DNA of 64,000 bases from Aliikangiella maris (GTDB lineage: Bacteria > Pseudomonadota > Gammaproteobacteria > Enterobacterales > Kangiellaceae): NCBI RefSeq assembly GCF_040719265.1, contig NZ_JBFDAH010000002.1, forward strand, positions 1 through 64,000. Direction: 5' to 3'. Both the position numbers and the translations under genes were made by a program. Shown here piece by piece: positions 36,935-45,278 of this stretch. Every line of letters starts with the position of its first letter. Position 1 is the first letter of the stretch. The notes below the pieces were generated by a model. That model made no database searches, was not told where the DNA came from, and saw only the letters and a program-made list of their open reading frames with translations.

Positions 36935-36986
36935 TTTACAAAAGATATTTACAAAAGACATTTACAAAAAATATTTACAAAAGAGA
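36935..36986 (+). repeat. Four 13-bp direct repeats in the leader of the fusion gene
   Basis: Units TTTACAAAAGATA, TTTACAAAAGACA, TTTACAAAAAATA, TTTACAAAAGAGA, back to back, ending 41 bases before the ATG of the reductase-hydrolase gene. Regular spacing of slightly more than one helical turn suggests a cooperative protein-binding site or a slippage tract. Confidence 0.85.
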
Positions 36987-37027
36987 TAACACCCATTAAC
37001 AAACGATATCATTTTAGGGAAAATGTT

Positions 37028-39151
37028 ATGAAAAGTATTCTGGTCACTGGCGCAACGGGGTTTATCGGTAGCCATTTTATCGTTGAATCACTGTTGCAAA
37101 CTGATGCAGTAATTTATTGCTTGGCTCGCGATACCCGCATGGCAAAAGCTGCCGATCGTGTCAGCGATGCCATTTATGCGGCAGCTAAAAACAGTGATTA
37201 TGCAATCGAACAATTTACTGCATTAATAGCGCAGCGGGTTGTCGTGTTAAATGGTGATGTTACCTGTAAAAATCTTGGATTGGACGATGACTTCATTCAA
37301 AAAGTTAAACTGGATGAAATCTGGCATTGTGCAGCATTACTTAAATTTAATAAGCGCCTGAAAAACGTTATTCACCATAATACGGTTGGTGGTGCTCGCG
37401 AAGTTGTTATGCTGGCACGCTACTGGCCAAATGTTACTTTGAACTATTTAAGCACCGCTTATGTGGCTGGTAATAAAACGGGCAGTATTCCGCAGGCACT
37501 CAGCGACGAAGCATTTTCGCCTAATAATGCCTATGAAGAAGCGAAACGTGAAGCAGAAAAGTTAATCGTTGAAGCCCACCAAAAATATGGTGTTAACTAT
37601 CGTATATTTCGGCCTTCAATGGTTGTTGGCCACTCGAAAACATTTTGTGGTAAAACGGATACAGGATTTTATGGATTAATCACCATTGCTACTCGACTAG
37701 GTAATGAAGTTGAAAGCAAATTGAAAGGTTATTTTCATCGCTTCCCCATTAAGTTGCTGGCTGATGCAGCTATCGGAGTTAACTTAATTTATATTGATGA
37801 TGTCATTAATATTATGCGAACGGTTGCTCAGAGTGATAGCATCAACCAAATTTATCATGTAGCAAACACTGAACAGGTTAAAGTTGATACCTTGCTAGAT
37901 GCTATTTCAACCGTAACAAATATACCAATGGATATTTGTGCCGAATTAAAACAGCTAGGGCCCTTAGATAATCTGGTGCGCAAACAGGTTGGTGATTTTG
38001 AACAATATTTTAAACAAGAATATCGATTTGAAATGCAGGCTGAGTTTGCAACGGCGAGAGCTATCAGTAATGAAGATGTAATGGGATTGGCGCAGGCGTA
38101 TTATGACCGCTTTGTTCGCGAGGACAAACGCAGTAGCTTGTTTGAGTCGGTACTGGATATCATGCAACCTAAGACTGTTGAAGCACCAGAAGGCACATTA
38201 AATTACTATGCAGGCGGTCAAGGTGACGAATATGTGATGATTATTAATGCTTACGGACAAAGTCTGCATTTTTGGAATGATGTTATTCGCACAATATTAC
38301 CTTTTTATCGAGTGATTGTGTGGGAAATCCGGGGAACTTCGGTATTAGTGGGCGGAATGGATAATGTTTACTCGATTGAAGAGCATGTACAAGATGCGAT
38401 TCAAATTCTGGATAATGAAAATATTGCAACAACACACGCGCTAGCTTGGTGTACCGGTCCTAAACTGGCAACCATATTAGCTTCGCGTTATCCTGAGCGT
38501 TTTAAATCATTGACCTTTGTTACGCCGTGTTTCAAAGGACAAAAAGGCTTTGAGCCAATGGATACCGATTATGAAGCCAATATGCTGCCTTTGTGTCGAG
38601 CCGTGGCAAGAGTACCGACCGCCGCTAAATCAATTATTAATTCTATGAGTTCTTTTTTGGCTGACGAAGAGCACGATTTGGATAAATATGAAGTCACCGA
38701 TGAAAAATCACATGAAAATATTACCAGCGTATTAGGATTAATTGATAAAAACTTAAGACCCTTATTGTTTGCGCCCTTTGTAACTGAAAAAAGTATTCTA
38801 AATTACAGCAAGCAGCTAACTGATTTTTGGACACTGGATGTTTCGCAAGAAATTAATCAGGTTAATCAACCCGTCATGTTATTAACGGGTAGTGAAGATA
38901 ACATTACTTCGCCTGAACTCGGTGTTAAAGTGGGTAAAACTTATCAAAATATTGTGGGCTTTCAAATTGATGGCGGAAGCCATTATATTCATGCCGATCA
39001 ACACGCACTGGTTTCTGAATTAGTTTTAGACTTTTTGAAAAAAGGAACCCAGGTAGTGCCAATGAATGAAAGAATTGATATTACTATCAATGCAGATAGT
39101 AATCTAAATAACTCAGTCTCCAGCAATACAACTGCTGAAGAGTTTGCTTAA
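37028..39151 (+). CDS. Thioester-reductase-like SDR fused to a Cys-type alpha/beta hydrolase
   Basis: 707 residues from ATG 37028 (AGGG upstream; the frame opens at 36911 but lies across the direct repeats). Residues 1-380 are an extended SDR of the Male-sterility/thioester reductase type: NAD(P) motif GATGFIG (8-14), LSTAYV, and Y169-x3-K173 catalytic pair. Residues about 385-680 are an alpha/beta hydrolase with nucleophile elbow ALAWCTGPK, i.e. Cys475 where Ser is usual, acid D624 in LTGSEDN and His652 in GGSHYIH. A Cys nucleophile occurs in PhaC and dienelactone hydrolase. The N-terminal part could release a carrier-bound acyl as aldehyde; the C-terminal part could acyl-transfer or hydrolyse. 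The fusion is unusual. Confidence 0.85.
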   Translation: MKSILVTGATGFIGSHFIVESLLQTDAVIYCLARDTRMAKAADRVSDAIYAAAKNSDYAIEQFTALIAQRVVVLNGDVTCKNLGLDDDFIQKVKLDEIWHCAALLKFNKRLKNVIHHNTVGGAREVVMLARYWPNVTLNYLSTAYVAGNKTGSIPQALSDEAFSPNNAYEEAKREAEKLIVEAHQKYGVNYRIFRPSMVVGHSKTFCGKTDTGFYGLITIATRLGNEVESKLKGYFHRFPIKLLADAAIGVNLIYIDDVINIMRTVAQSDSINQIYHVANTEQVKVDTLLDAISTVTNIPMDICAELKQLGPLDNLVRKQVGDFEQYFKQEYRFEMQAEFATARAISNEDVMGLAQAYYDRFVREDKRSSLFESVLDIMQPKTVEAPEGTLNYYAGGQGDEYVMIINAYGQSLHFWNDVIRTILPFYRVIVWEIRGTSVLVGGMDNVYSIEEHVQDAIQILDNENIATTHALAWCTGPKLATILASRYPERFKSLTFVTPCFKGQKGFEPMDTDYEANMLPLCRAVARVPTAAKSIINSMSSFLADEEHDLDKYEVTDEKSHENITSVLGLIDKNLRPLLFAPFVTEKSILNYSKQLTDFWTLDVSQEINQVNQPVMLLTGSEDNITSPELGVKVGKTYQNIVGFQIDGGSHYIHADQHALVSELVLDFLKKGTQVVPMNERIDITINADSNLNNSVSSNTTAEEFA

Positions 39152-39165
39152 AAGGGAGCGAAAAA

Positions 39166-41301
39166 ATGAATGCCTCAAATAATCTGCAAGCAGTCAATAA
39201 AGATTACATTCAACAAATTCAGTTTAGCAAAGCTACTGAGTTGTTTGAGTCTGAAAGTATTATTCATGTGATGCAACATCATGTTGAAAATCGAGGAGAT
39301 AAAACTGCGTTTACTTTGTTATATAACGCCAATAAAGATGACTATGAATTAAGCTTCAATGATATCGATCGTCGAGCAAGGTCATTAGCGGTTACCCTTG
39401 GTAAAACGATTAACCCAGGCGATCGAGTAATTCTTGTTCAACCTGATAGTGAAGAGTTTATTGTTTCATTGCTGGGGTGTATTTATGCCAAAATTATTGC
39501 CGTTCCGGTTCCTCGTCCAGCATCGAACAAAGATTGGGGAAAAATAAAAACCATATTAGATGATTGTGAAGCTAAAGTCATTGCCTTGGCAAGTGAAGAT
39601 GCTGAAATTGTTGAAAGCTGGTTAAGTGATCATTATCCGACAGGGCATGTGAGTGTATTAGCGACAGATAAAGTCGGAGATGAACATTGTGATGAATGGA
39701 AAATGCCGAGTGTCTCACGTGAGGATATTGCTTTTTTACAATACACCTCAGGATCGACCGGAAATCCCAAAGGCGTGATGATTACTCATGGTAATATTTT
39801 GCATAATGAAATGGTGATTCAGGATTTGACGCGTTGTGATGAAAACTCGGCACTAGTTTGTTGGTTGCCACTATTTCATGATATGGGGCTGGTCAGTTTT
39901 TTATTTTTAACAATTTACTCTGGTGCAAATTGTGTGCTAATGCCAACCGCAGCGTTTGTACGACAACCATTTCGCTGGTTAAAAGCAATCTCTGACTATC
40001 GCGCTTGTTATAGTGGTGGGCCAAATTTTGCTTATGACTTATTGAGTAAGCGTAAACCGAACCAAAAACAGCGTGAATCACTTGATTTGTCTTGTTGGAC
40101 AGTTGCCGCAAATGGTTCAGAGCCGGTTAGAGCTGAAACGCTAGAAAATTTTTCGGCTGTTTATGAATCTTTAGGCTTTCCTGAAACAGCATTTTGTAAT
40201 TGTTATGGTTCTGCAGAATGTACTTTGTATATATCATCTGGTGGACATGATAGTGCACCACTCATTGAAGCATTTGATGCTGATTACTTACAAAAGAATC
40301 AAATTAAATTGGCTGATGATATGGGCGAGTCTTCAAATAGTTCTATAAAACTGGTGAGCTGTGGGCAAGTTGTTAGCGGCCAGCGAGCGATTATTGTCGA
40401 CACCGAAAAACAGCAAAAGTGTGCGGATGAGACAATTGGCGAAATCTGGCTGCAAGGTGAAAAGGTTAGCATTTCGCAAGGATATTGGGGAAAGAAAGAC
40501 GCTACCGCTGAAACCTTTGAAGCCACTTTAGATGGAGAAAGTGGAACGTTTTTTAGAACCGGCGATTTGGGATTTATTCGTAATAATGAATTGTTTATTA
40601 CTGGACGAGAAAAAGATTTAATTATTATTAGTGGAATGAATCACTACCCGCAAGATATCGAGCAAACCCTGGATAGTATTGGTGGACCTTTGCGGCCTGG
40701 TGGTGTTGCTGCGTTTTCAGTACCAACTGCAGCAGGAGAAGTATTGGTTATTGTTCAGGAAGTCAAAAATGCTAATTTGTCTCAGGAAGAAGCCGATGAA
40801 ATTATTAGTCAGATTAAATTTGAAATTTTTAAGCACCATCAATTGCCGGTAAATGCTGTTTGCCTTATTCGTTCAAAAACAATTGATAAGACTTCGAGTG
40901 GTAAAATTCAACGTCGATTAACTCGTCAAAAATGGCTAGATAGACAGTTAGATGTGATATCGGAAATGACAGATGAAAAAGTGAATGCTGAATACGCTCA
41001 GCAATTTGAAAAGAATCTTGAAAAAAAACAAGATAGTGCCACGTCTGAATCAGACGCTAAGTCAGCAGCGGTTATCAGTGAATGGTTTATTAACTGGATT
41101 CAAACACAACTTAGTGTCTCACGCAATGCGATTGATCCTAAGAAGCCGTTTTCGGATTTTGGTATGGACTCAATGGATGCAACTGTTGCCGCTGAACAAT
41201 TAACCCAGTGGCTAGGTGGTGCAAAAATTGAGCCTTCAATGTTTTGGGAGTTTCCTGATATTGAGTCGTTATCTAAGTTTCTTGCGGAAGATTCAAAATA
41301 A
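39166..41301 (+). CDS. Fatty acyl-AMP ligase fused to acyl carrier domain (FAAL-ACP)
   Basis: 711 residues. FAAL hallmarks: QYTSGSTGNPKGVMITH, WLPLFHDMGLV, NCYGSAECTL, FFRTGDLGFI and the catalytic Lys in KTSSGKIQRRL. After a charged linker (about 585-630) comes a carrier domain with attachment Ser669 in DFGMDSMDA. FAALs activate free fatty acids as acyl-AMP and load a carrier directly, bypassing CoA; the fused carrier is the expected acceptor. GGGAG precedes ATG; 14 bases after the reductase-hydrolase gene. This defines the pathway as fatty-acid-derived. Chain length is not readable from sequence. Confidence 0.93.
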   Translation: MNASNNLQAVNKDYIQQIQFSKATELFESESIIHVMQHHVENRGDKTAFTLLYNANKDDYELSFNDIDRRARSLAVTLGKTINPGDRVILVQPDSEEFIVSLLGCIYAKIIAVPVPRPASNKDWGKIKTILDDCEAKVIALASEDAEIVESWLSDHYPTGHVSVLATDKVGDEHCDEWKMPSVSREDIAFLQYTSGSTGNPKGVMITHGNILHNEMVIQDLTRCDENSALVCWLPLFHDMGLVSFLFLTIYSGANCVLMPTAAFVRQPFRWLKAISDYRACYSGGPNFAYDLLSKRKPNQKQRESLDLSCWTVAANGSEPVRAETLENFSAVYESLGFPETAFCNCYGSAECTLYISSGGHDSAPLIEAFDADYLQKNQIKLADDMGESSNSSIKLVSCGQVVSGQRAIIVDTEKQQKCADETIGEIWLQGEKVSISQGYWGKKDATAETFEATLDGESGTFFRTGDLGFIRNNELFITGREKDLIIISGMNHYPQDIEQTLDSIGGPLRPGGVAAFSVPTAAGEVLVIVQEVKNANLSQEEADEIISQIKFEIFKHHQLPVNAVCLIRSKTIDKTSSGKIQRRLTRQKWLDRQLDVISEMTDEKVNAEYAQQFEKNLEKKQDSATSESDAKSAAVISEWFINWIQTQLSVSRNAIDPKKPFSDFGMDSMDATVAAEQLTQWLGGAKIEPSMFWEFPDIESLSKFLAEDSK

Positions 41302-41368
41302 TTAATGTGTTATTTAATTGAATGTCAGTGCCAATAAAGGGCGCTGATAAGCAGGGAACTACATAAAA

Positions 41369-43045
41369 ATGAATAATCAAAAAAATAAACCTTGGCTCGA
41401 CTATTATCCTGAAAAAGTTTCATCATTATTTGAGTTGGATGAGAAGAGTATTGTTGAACAGCTCGCTATAGTTGGTGATAAGCAAAAAAATAATATTGCT
41501 TATACTTATTTGGGGGAGGATATTACTTATGAGTATTTTATTCGCCGAGTTGATTTTTTATCACAGTATTTGGAAAAGATAGGTTTAGCCCAAGGCGAGA
41601 AGGTTTTTATTTGTTTGCCAAATATTCCAGCGTGTCCATCAATTATTTTTGCTGCTTTACAAATAGGGGCGACAATTATTTTATCAAATCCGCTATCCTC
41701 AGAAGACGAACACTTATATCAAGTTCAAGATTGTGGTGCCAAAATGGCTTTTGTGGTGGATGGATTACAACAACGTTTTGAGAAAATTGCACAAGAAACA
41801 CAACTTGAACACCTGTTTTTTGCTGAAGTTGAGGCGTTGTTTTCAGAACAGTTAAGCAATGAAAATTTGTCTTCGCTACAGCAACCCGTATTAGAAAATA
41901 AAAAAGCATATTCATTTAACGATTTAAATGGCTGTTGTACGTTAGCAAGTGGTAAGTACAGCGGTAAAAACAAGTTGAGCCTTATTCGAGATTTGGTGGC
42001 GCTCGATAATATTGCGCTCATGCTTTATACCGGTGGTACAACAGGTAAGCCCAAAGCCGTGCAAATTTCTCATCGAAATATAGCGGCAAATGTTCAGCAA
42101 GCGCTTGCTTGGCTACCTCATTTAAGTGAAGCTGATAGGGGACTGGCACTATTTCCGTTTTTCTCTGGTGCAGGCTTTACTTCAATTTTGTGTATGTTGA
42201 TGCAACTTGGCGCCAGTCTGGTCTTAATTGCCCGACCAACGCCTGAATCAATAATGCAGATACTGCAAACAGATAAAATTAGTATTTTTCCTGGTGTACC
42301 AACAATCTATAAAGCAATATTAAATGCCAATATTGACCCCCCCCATATATTGGATAATCTCAACTTTTGTGCCTCGGGCGCGGCGCCTTTACCTGCGGCA
42401 ATTCGCGATGCGTGGAAGGCTAAAACAGGACAAGATATTGTTGAATTTTATGGCATGACAGAAGCAACGGCAATGATGTGCGGTAATCCTTATACCGGGG
42501 CAACTAAAGATGTGTGTGTGGGAATGCCTATTCCGGGGACCAATTGTAAAATAGTTGCTGCTGATGACTATCAACAAACTTTGGCCATAGGACAAATTGG
42601 TGAAATTTGTATTCAAGGGCCACAAGTTGCGGTGGGTTATTACAATCGTCCCAAAGCGACTTTGGAAACATTTATTGATGGTTGGTTATTGACTGGCGAT
42701 TTGGGATATATGGATGCTGAAGGCTCTGTTTTTATTGTTGATCGAAAAAAAGAAATGATTATTTCTTCCGGATTTAATGTCTATCCACGTGAAATTGATG
42801 AAGTCTTAATTGCACATACCGATGTGGTAGACGTCGCAACGGTTGGCTTTAGTGATGATTATCGGGGGGAATCGATACGGGCTTATATCGTTGCCAAAAA
42901 TCAACAATTAACCGCTGAAATACTAGAGCGATATTGTCGAGAAAAATTAGCCGTTTATAAAGTACCTAAGCAGTTTGTCTTTGTTGATTCGTTGCCGAAG
43001 AATCCTTTGGGTAAAGTGGTTAAACGTTTACTTCCGGCTGTTTAA
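41369..43045 (+). CDS. Acyl-CoA ligase-like AMP-dependent enzyme
   Basis: 558 residues, full ANL fold of the long-chain acyl-CoA synthetase type: LYTGGTTGKPKAV (Gly for the usual Ser in the P-loop), EFYGMTEATAMM, WLLTGDLGYMDAEGSV, DRKKEMIISSGFNVYPREID and NPLGKVVKR with the catalytic Lys. AGGGA upstream of ATG. Third AMP-forming enzyme of the locus, so at least two different acids may be activated, or this one supplies CoA esters. Runs between FAAL and the decarboxylase genes in the same direction. Confidence 0.92.
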   Translation: MNNQKNKPWLDYYPEKVSSLFELDEKSIVEQLAIVGDKQKNNIAYTYLGEDITYEYFIRRVDFLSQYLEKIGLAQGEKVFICLPNIPACPSIIFAALQIGATIILSNPLSSEDEHLYQVQDCGAKMAFVVDGLQQRFEKIAQETQLEHLFFAEVEALFSEQLSNENLSSLQQPVLENKKAYSFNDLNGCCTLASGKYSGKNKLSLIRDLVALDNIALMLYTGGTTGKPKAVQISHRNIAANVQQALAWLPHLSEADRGLALFPFFSGAGFTSILCMLMQLGASLVLIARPTPESIMQILQTDKISIFPGVPTIYKAILNANIDPPHILDNLNFCASGAAPLPAAIRDAWKAKTGQDIVEFYGMTEATAMMCGNPYTGATKDVCVGMPIPGTNCKIVAADDYQQTLAIGQIGEICIQGPQVAVGYYNRPKATLETFIDGWLLTGDLGYMDAEGSVFIVDRKKEMIISSGFNVYPREIDEVLIAHTDVVDVATVGFSDDYRGESIRAYIVAKNQQLTAEILERYCREKLAVYKVPKQFVFVDSLPKNPLGKVVKRLLPAV

Positions 43046-43101
43046 CTTTATCTCTTGTGGAAAGTAACTAACAATTAAAAAAACGATAAAAAGGAATACT
43101 T

Positions 43102-43911
43102 ATGTTAACTGAAAATTATGCCGTCCGGGAAAACGAAAGCCTGTTTAAAGGTTATCCTCGTCAACCTCACCCGTTTATGTTGGGTAAGCAGGGTGAACAT
43201 GAATTTCTTTTCCCGACTTATTTTTATAAGTCGCGATTAATGAGTGCTGGTTTTTTATGTGATTTCGATGTGGCAAAAAAAATGTTACCGCCAGGATTAA
43301 GACCACTAAAAGTTTTACCAGGAAAAGCGGTAGTTGGTTTTACCTGTTATCAACATGTACAAATTGCCGAAATGGAACCGTATAACGAAGCGGTAATTTC
43401 AATACCTTCTGTCAGGCAAAATGGTACAAAAATTCCTTTTTTACCTCTTTTAATGGAGGAGAAATTTCGTAGCTTTGGACATTATGTTTACCATATGCCA
43501 GTTAACTCTCAATTGAATCAGGCTCGCGGTGAATATATTTGGGGGTTACCTAAGGTTGTTGCCGAAGTCAATTTCTTATCGGAAAATGGCATGTCGATAT
43601 GTGAAGTTAAACAGCATGAACAGCTTGTTTTTAGATTGCGTGTGCCTATGCAAGGTAAAGCAACCAAGTTTGATAGAGCTATGCAGGTGTTTTCTGTTTT
43701 AGATGAAAAGTTGCTTTCTACTGAGTCTCGGGTTAATGCCTTAATGCAAATTAACAAGTCGCCGTTTAAGCCTGATTTTGCCCAAGTTGAGTTGGGTGAT
43801 CATATGGTTGCACAACGCATTGCAGAATTGGGTGAGCTTACACGCTGTATGGAATCACGATACACAGATGATTTGCGCAGCATATTAAGTTTGCCCAATA
43901 CATTGGTATAG
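43102..43911 (+). CDS. Acetoacetate decarboxylase-like enzyme
   Basis: 269 residues. The Schiff-base Lys of the family is present as K151 in GEYIWGLPKVVAEV, matching the E-x3-G-x-P-K signature of acetoacetate decarboxylase. AAGGA six bases before ATG. Members of this superfamily decarboxylate beta-keto acids or catalyse aldol/dehydration steps through an imine. In a fatty-acid locus it could decarboxylate a beta-keto acid to a methyl ketone-like product, or act as an aldolase-dehydratase. Function in the pathway is inferred. Confidence 0.85.
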   Translation: MLTENYAVRENESLFKGYPRQPHPFMLGKQGEHEFLFPTYFYKSRLMSAGFLCDFDVAKKMLPPGLRPLKVLPGKAVVGFTCYQHVQIAEMEPYNEAVISIPSVRQNGTKIPFLPLLMEEKFRSFGHYVYHMPVNSQLNQARGEYIWGLPKVVAEVNFLSENGMSICEVKQHEQLVFRLRVPMQGKATKFDRAMQVFSVLDEKLLSTESRVNALMQINKSPFKPDFAQVELGDHMVAQRIAELGELTRCMESRYTDDLRSILSLPNTLV

Positions 43912-44156
43912 CTGACGAATTGAATAGTTACCATTTTCCTGTTGTAACTGACTTAATTTTACCGAGTTTATTATATTGATTTTTTACCAATAATTTAAAC
44001 GCGGTGTTATTAACAAATGATATTAATATATTGAGTTTTAACTAGTGATTTTTAGCTAGAGATTTATAGCTAGAGATATGAATTAAACTGTCTTGGCTAA
44101 ATATATTGCTAAGGCAGAGAGCCTATAACAATAAATTTATTGAGTGGAGAATAGCG

Positions 44157-44528
44157 ATGGGTAAAAGCGCAAAAAGTTTGTTTGTTTTTAGTGTTTATTT
44201 ATTATTGCTAGGAATAGCTTTAACAATATTGCCAAATCCAATTATTCAATTGTTTAACTTTCCTGCAACCTCTGAGCCTTGGATTCGAACAACTGGTATG
44301 TTGCTTATTATTATTACACCCTATTACTTTTATGCAATAAAACATAATTGGTTAGGTTTTTTTCAAGTGACCGTCTATACTCGCGCTTCGGTGATTTGTT
44401 TCTTTATTGTGTTTGTTAGTTTAGGTTGGGCAAGGCCAGAACTCATTTTGTTTAGCATTATTGATTTGGCCGGTGCGACTTGGACACAGTTATGTTTAAA
44501 TGCTGAGCGAAAAAAAGTGTTTGCTTAG
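44157..44528 (+). CDS. Small four-helix membrane protein
   Basis: 123 residues from ATG 44157 (TGGAGA six bases upstream; an earlier ATG at 44106 has no site). About four transmembrane helices (residues 5-25, 42-60, 75-92, 97-113), few charged residues. Family not recognised; overall look is like small DoxX/DUF4345-type proteins. Placed between the decarboxylase-like gene and rubredoxin, so it may help the membrane monooxygenase or the export step. No motif supports a specific role. Confidence 0.7.
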   Translation: MGKSAKSLFVFSVYLLLLGIALTILPNPIIQLFNFPATSEPWIRTTGMLLIIITPYYFYAIKHNWLGFFQVTVYTRASVICFFIVFVSLGWARPELILFSIIDLAGATWTQLCLNAERKKVFA

Positions 44529-44602
44529 TGATTGGGCTTAAATAGAACTATCGCAAACACATTAACTTGAACAGAATTAGAACAGTTTGAAAGGAATATA
44601 AA

Positions 44603-44758
44603 ATGCAGTGGCAATGTATCATTTGTGGGTTTATTTATGATGAAGAAGATGGTTATCCCGAAGATGGAATCTCTCCCGGCACCAACTGGGATGATGTTGC
44701 CGAAAACTGGTGTTGTCCAGATTGTGGCGCGGGAAAATCTGATTTTGAAATGGCTTAG
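44603..44758 (+). CDS. Rubredoxin
   Basis: 51 residues, below usual ORF cut-offs. Two iron-binding knuckles, QCIICGFIYDEEDG and NWCCPDCGAGKSDF, with the conserved PEDGISPGT between them, as in AlkG-type and general rubredoxins. AAGGA nine bases before ATG. It passes single electrons from a rubredoxin reductase (not in the window) to a membrane diiron enzyme; the AlkB-type monooxygenase at 24.5-25.6 kb is the obvious client. Last gene of the rightward arm. Confidence 0.95.
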   Translation: MQWQCIICGFIYDEEDGYPEDGISPGTNWDDVAENWCCPDCGAGKSDFEMA

Positions 44759-45278
44759 CAAATATCGCAGTTTAATACTTGCAAATAATTAACTTTGTGT
44801 TTAACTAATAATATTGTGTTTTTATTTACTATCAGTTATTGCAAATACTGAATGTGAAAAACTTTTATGTATCTGACATTGCTTGATGTCGGTGCATCAC
44901 ATACCGAGTTATTCCAGCGTAACATAAGAGAGGGACCTCTTTCCTAAACGTTATTCAATATTTGAACCGATATTGAATAATTGATACTGAATAATTGATA
45001 CTGAATAATTAAGGTACGACTAACCACTTTGTAAATAAGAAATAACTTGGTCCAACCATGATATTTTTATCTATTCAAGTGTTTTTCCAATCTTCTGGCG
45101 CTATCTGAATATTTCATCGATAATTAAATAATTTGTATTCTAAACTTATATGAGAGTATCGATTTTTATTCATTCAGTCGACTGAGTAATTTGACGACTA
45201 ATCGATAAGTGAAGTTAATAAATGAAATCAATAAGTGCAGTCAAACAAAGCGTATTTGATGTCGTTTGAGAGAGACCT
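44759..45278. other. Gene-free region closing the biosynthetic locus
   Basis: 520 bases without a gene. Contains an 11-bp perfect inverted repeat TTATTCAATAT / ATATTGAATAA (44951-44980, 8-base loop) followed by 2.6 copies of the 14-mer TGAATAATTGATAC (44974-45010). The hairpin may be a terminator for the rubredoxin transcript although no T run follows. Confidence 0.6.

Noticed and set aside
36911..37027. 39-residue extension of the reductase-hydrolase fusion
   Set aside because: It translates the 13-bp repeats (Lys-rich nonsense-like sequence); ATG 37028 begins exactly at the SDR fold with AGGG upstream.
37028..43045. OleABCD long-chain olefin pathway
   Set aside because: SDR, hydrolase and AMP-ligase are reminiscent of OleD, OleB and OleC, but there is no OleA thiolase and the hydrolase has a Cys rather than Asp nucleophile; three ligases and carriers point elsewhere.
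24507..44758. Polyyne/alkyne (JamABC-like) pathway
   Set aside because: FAAL, carrier and a membrane diiron enzyme are present, but the oxidase has AlkB-type His boxes rather than those of JamB-like desaturases, and the aldolase, HDO and ADC genes do not fit.
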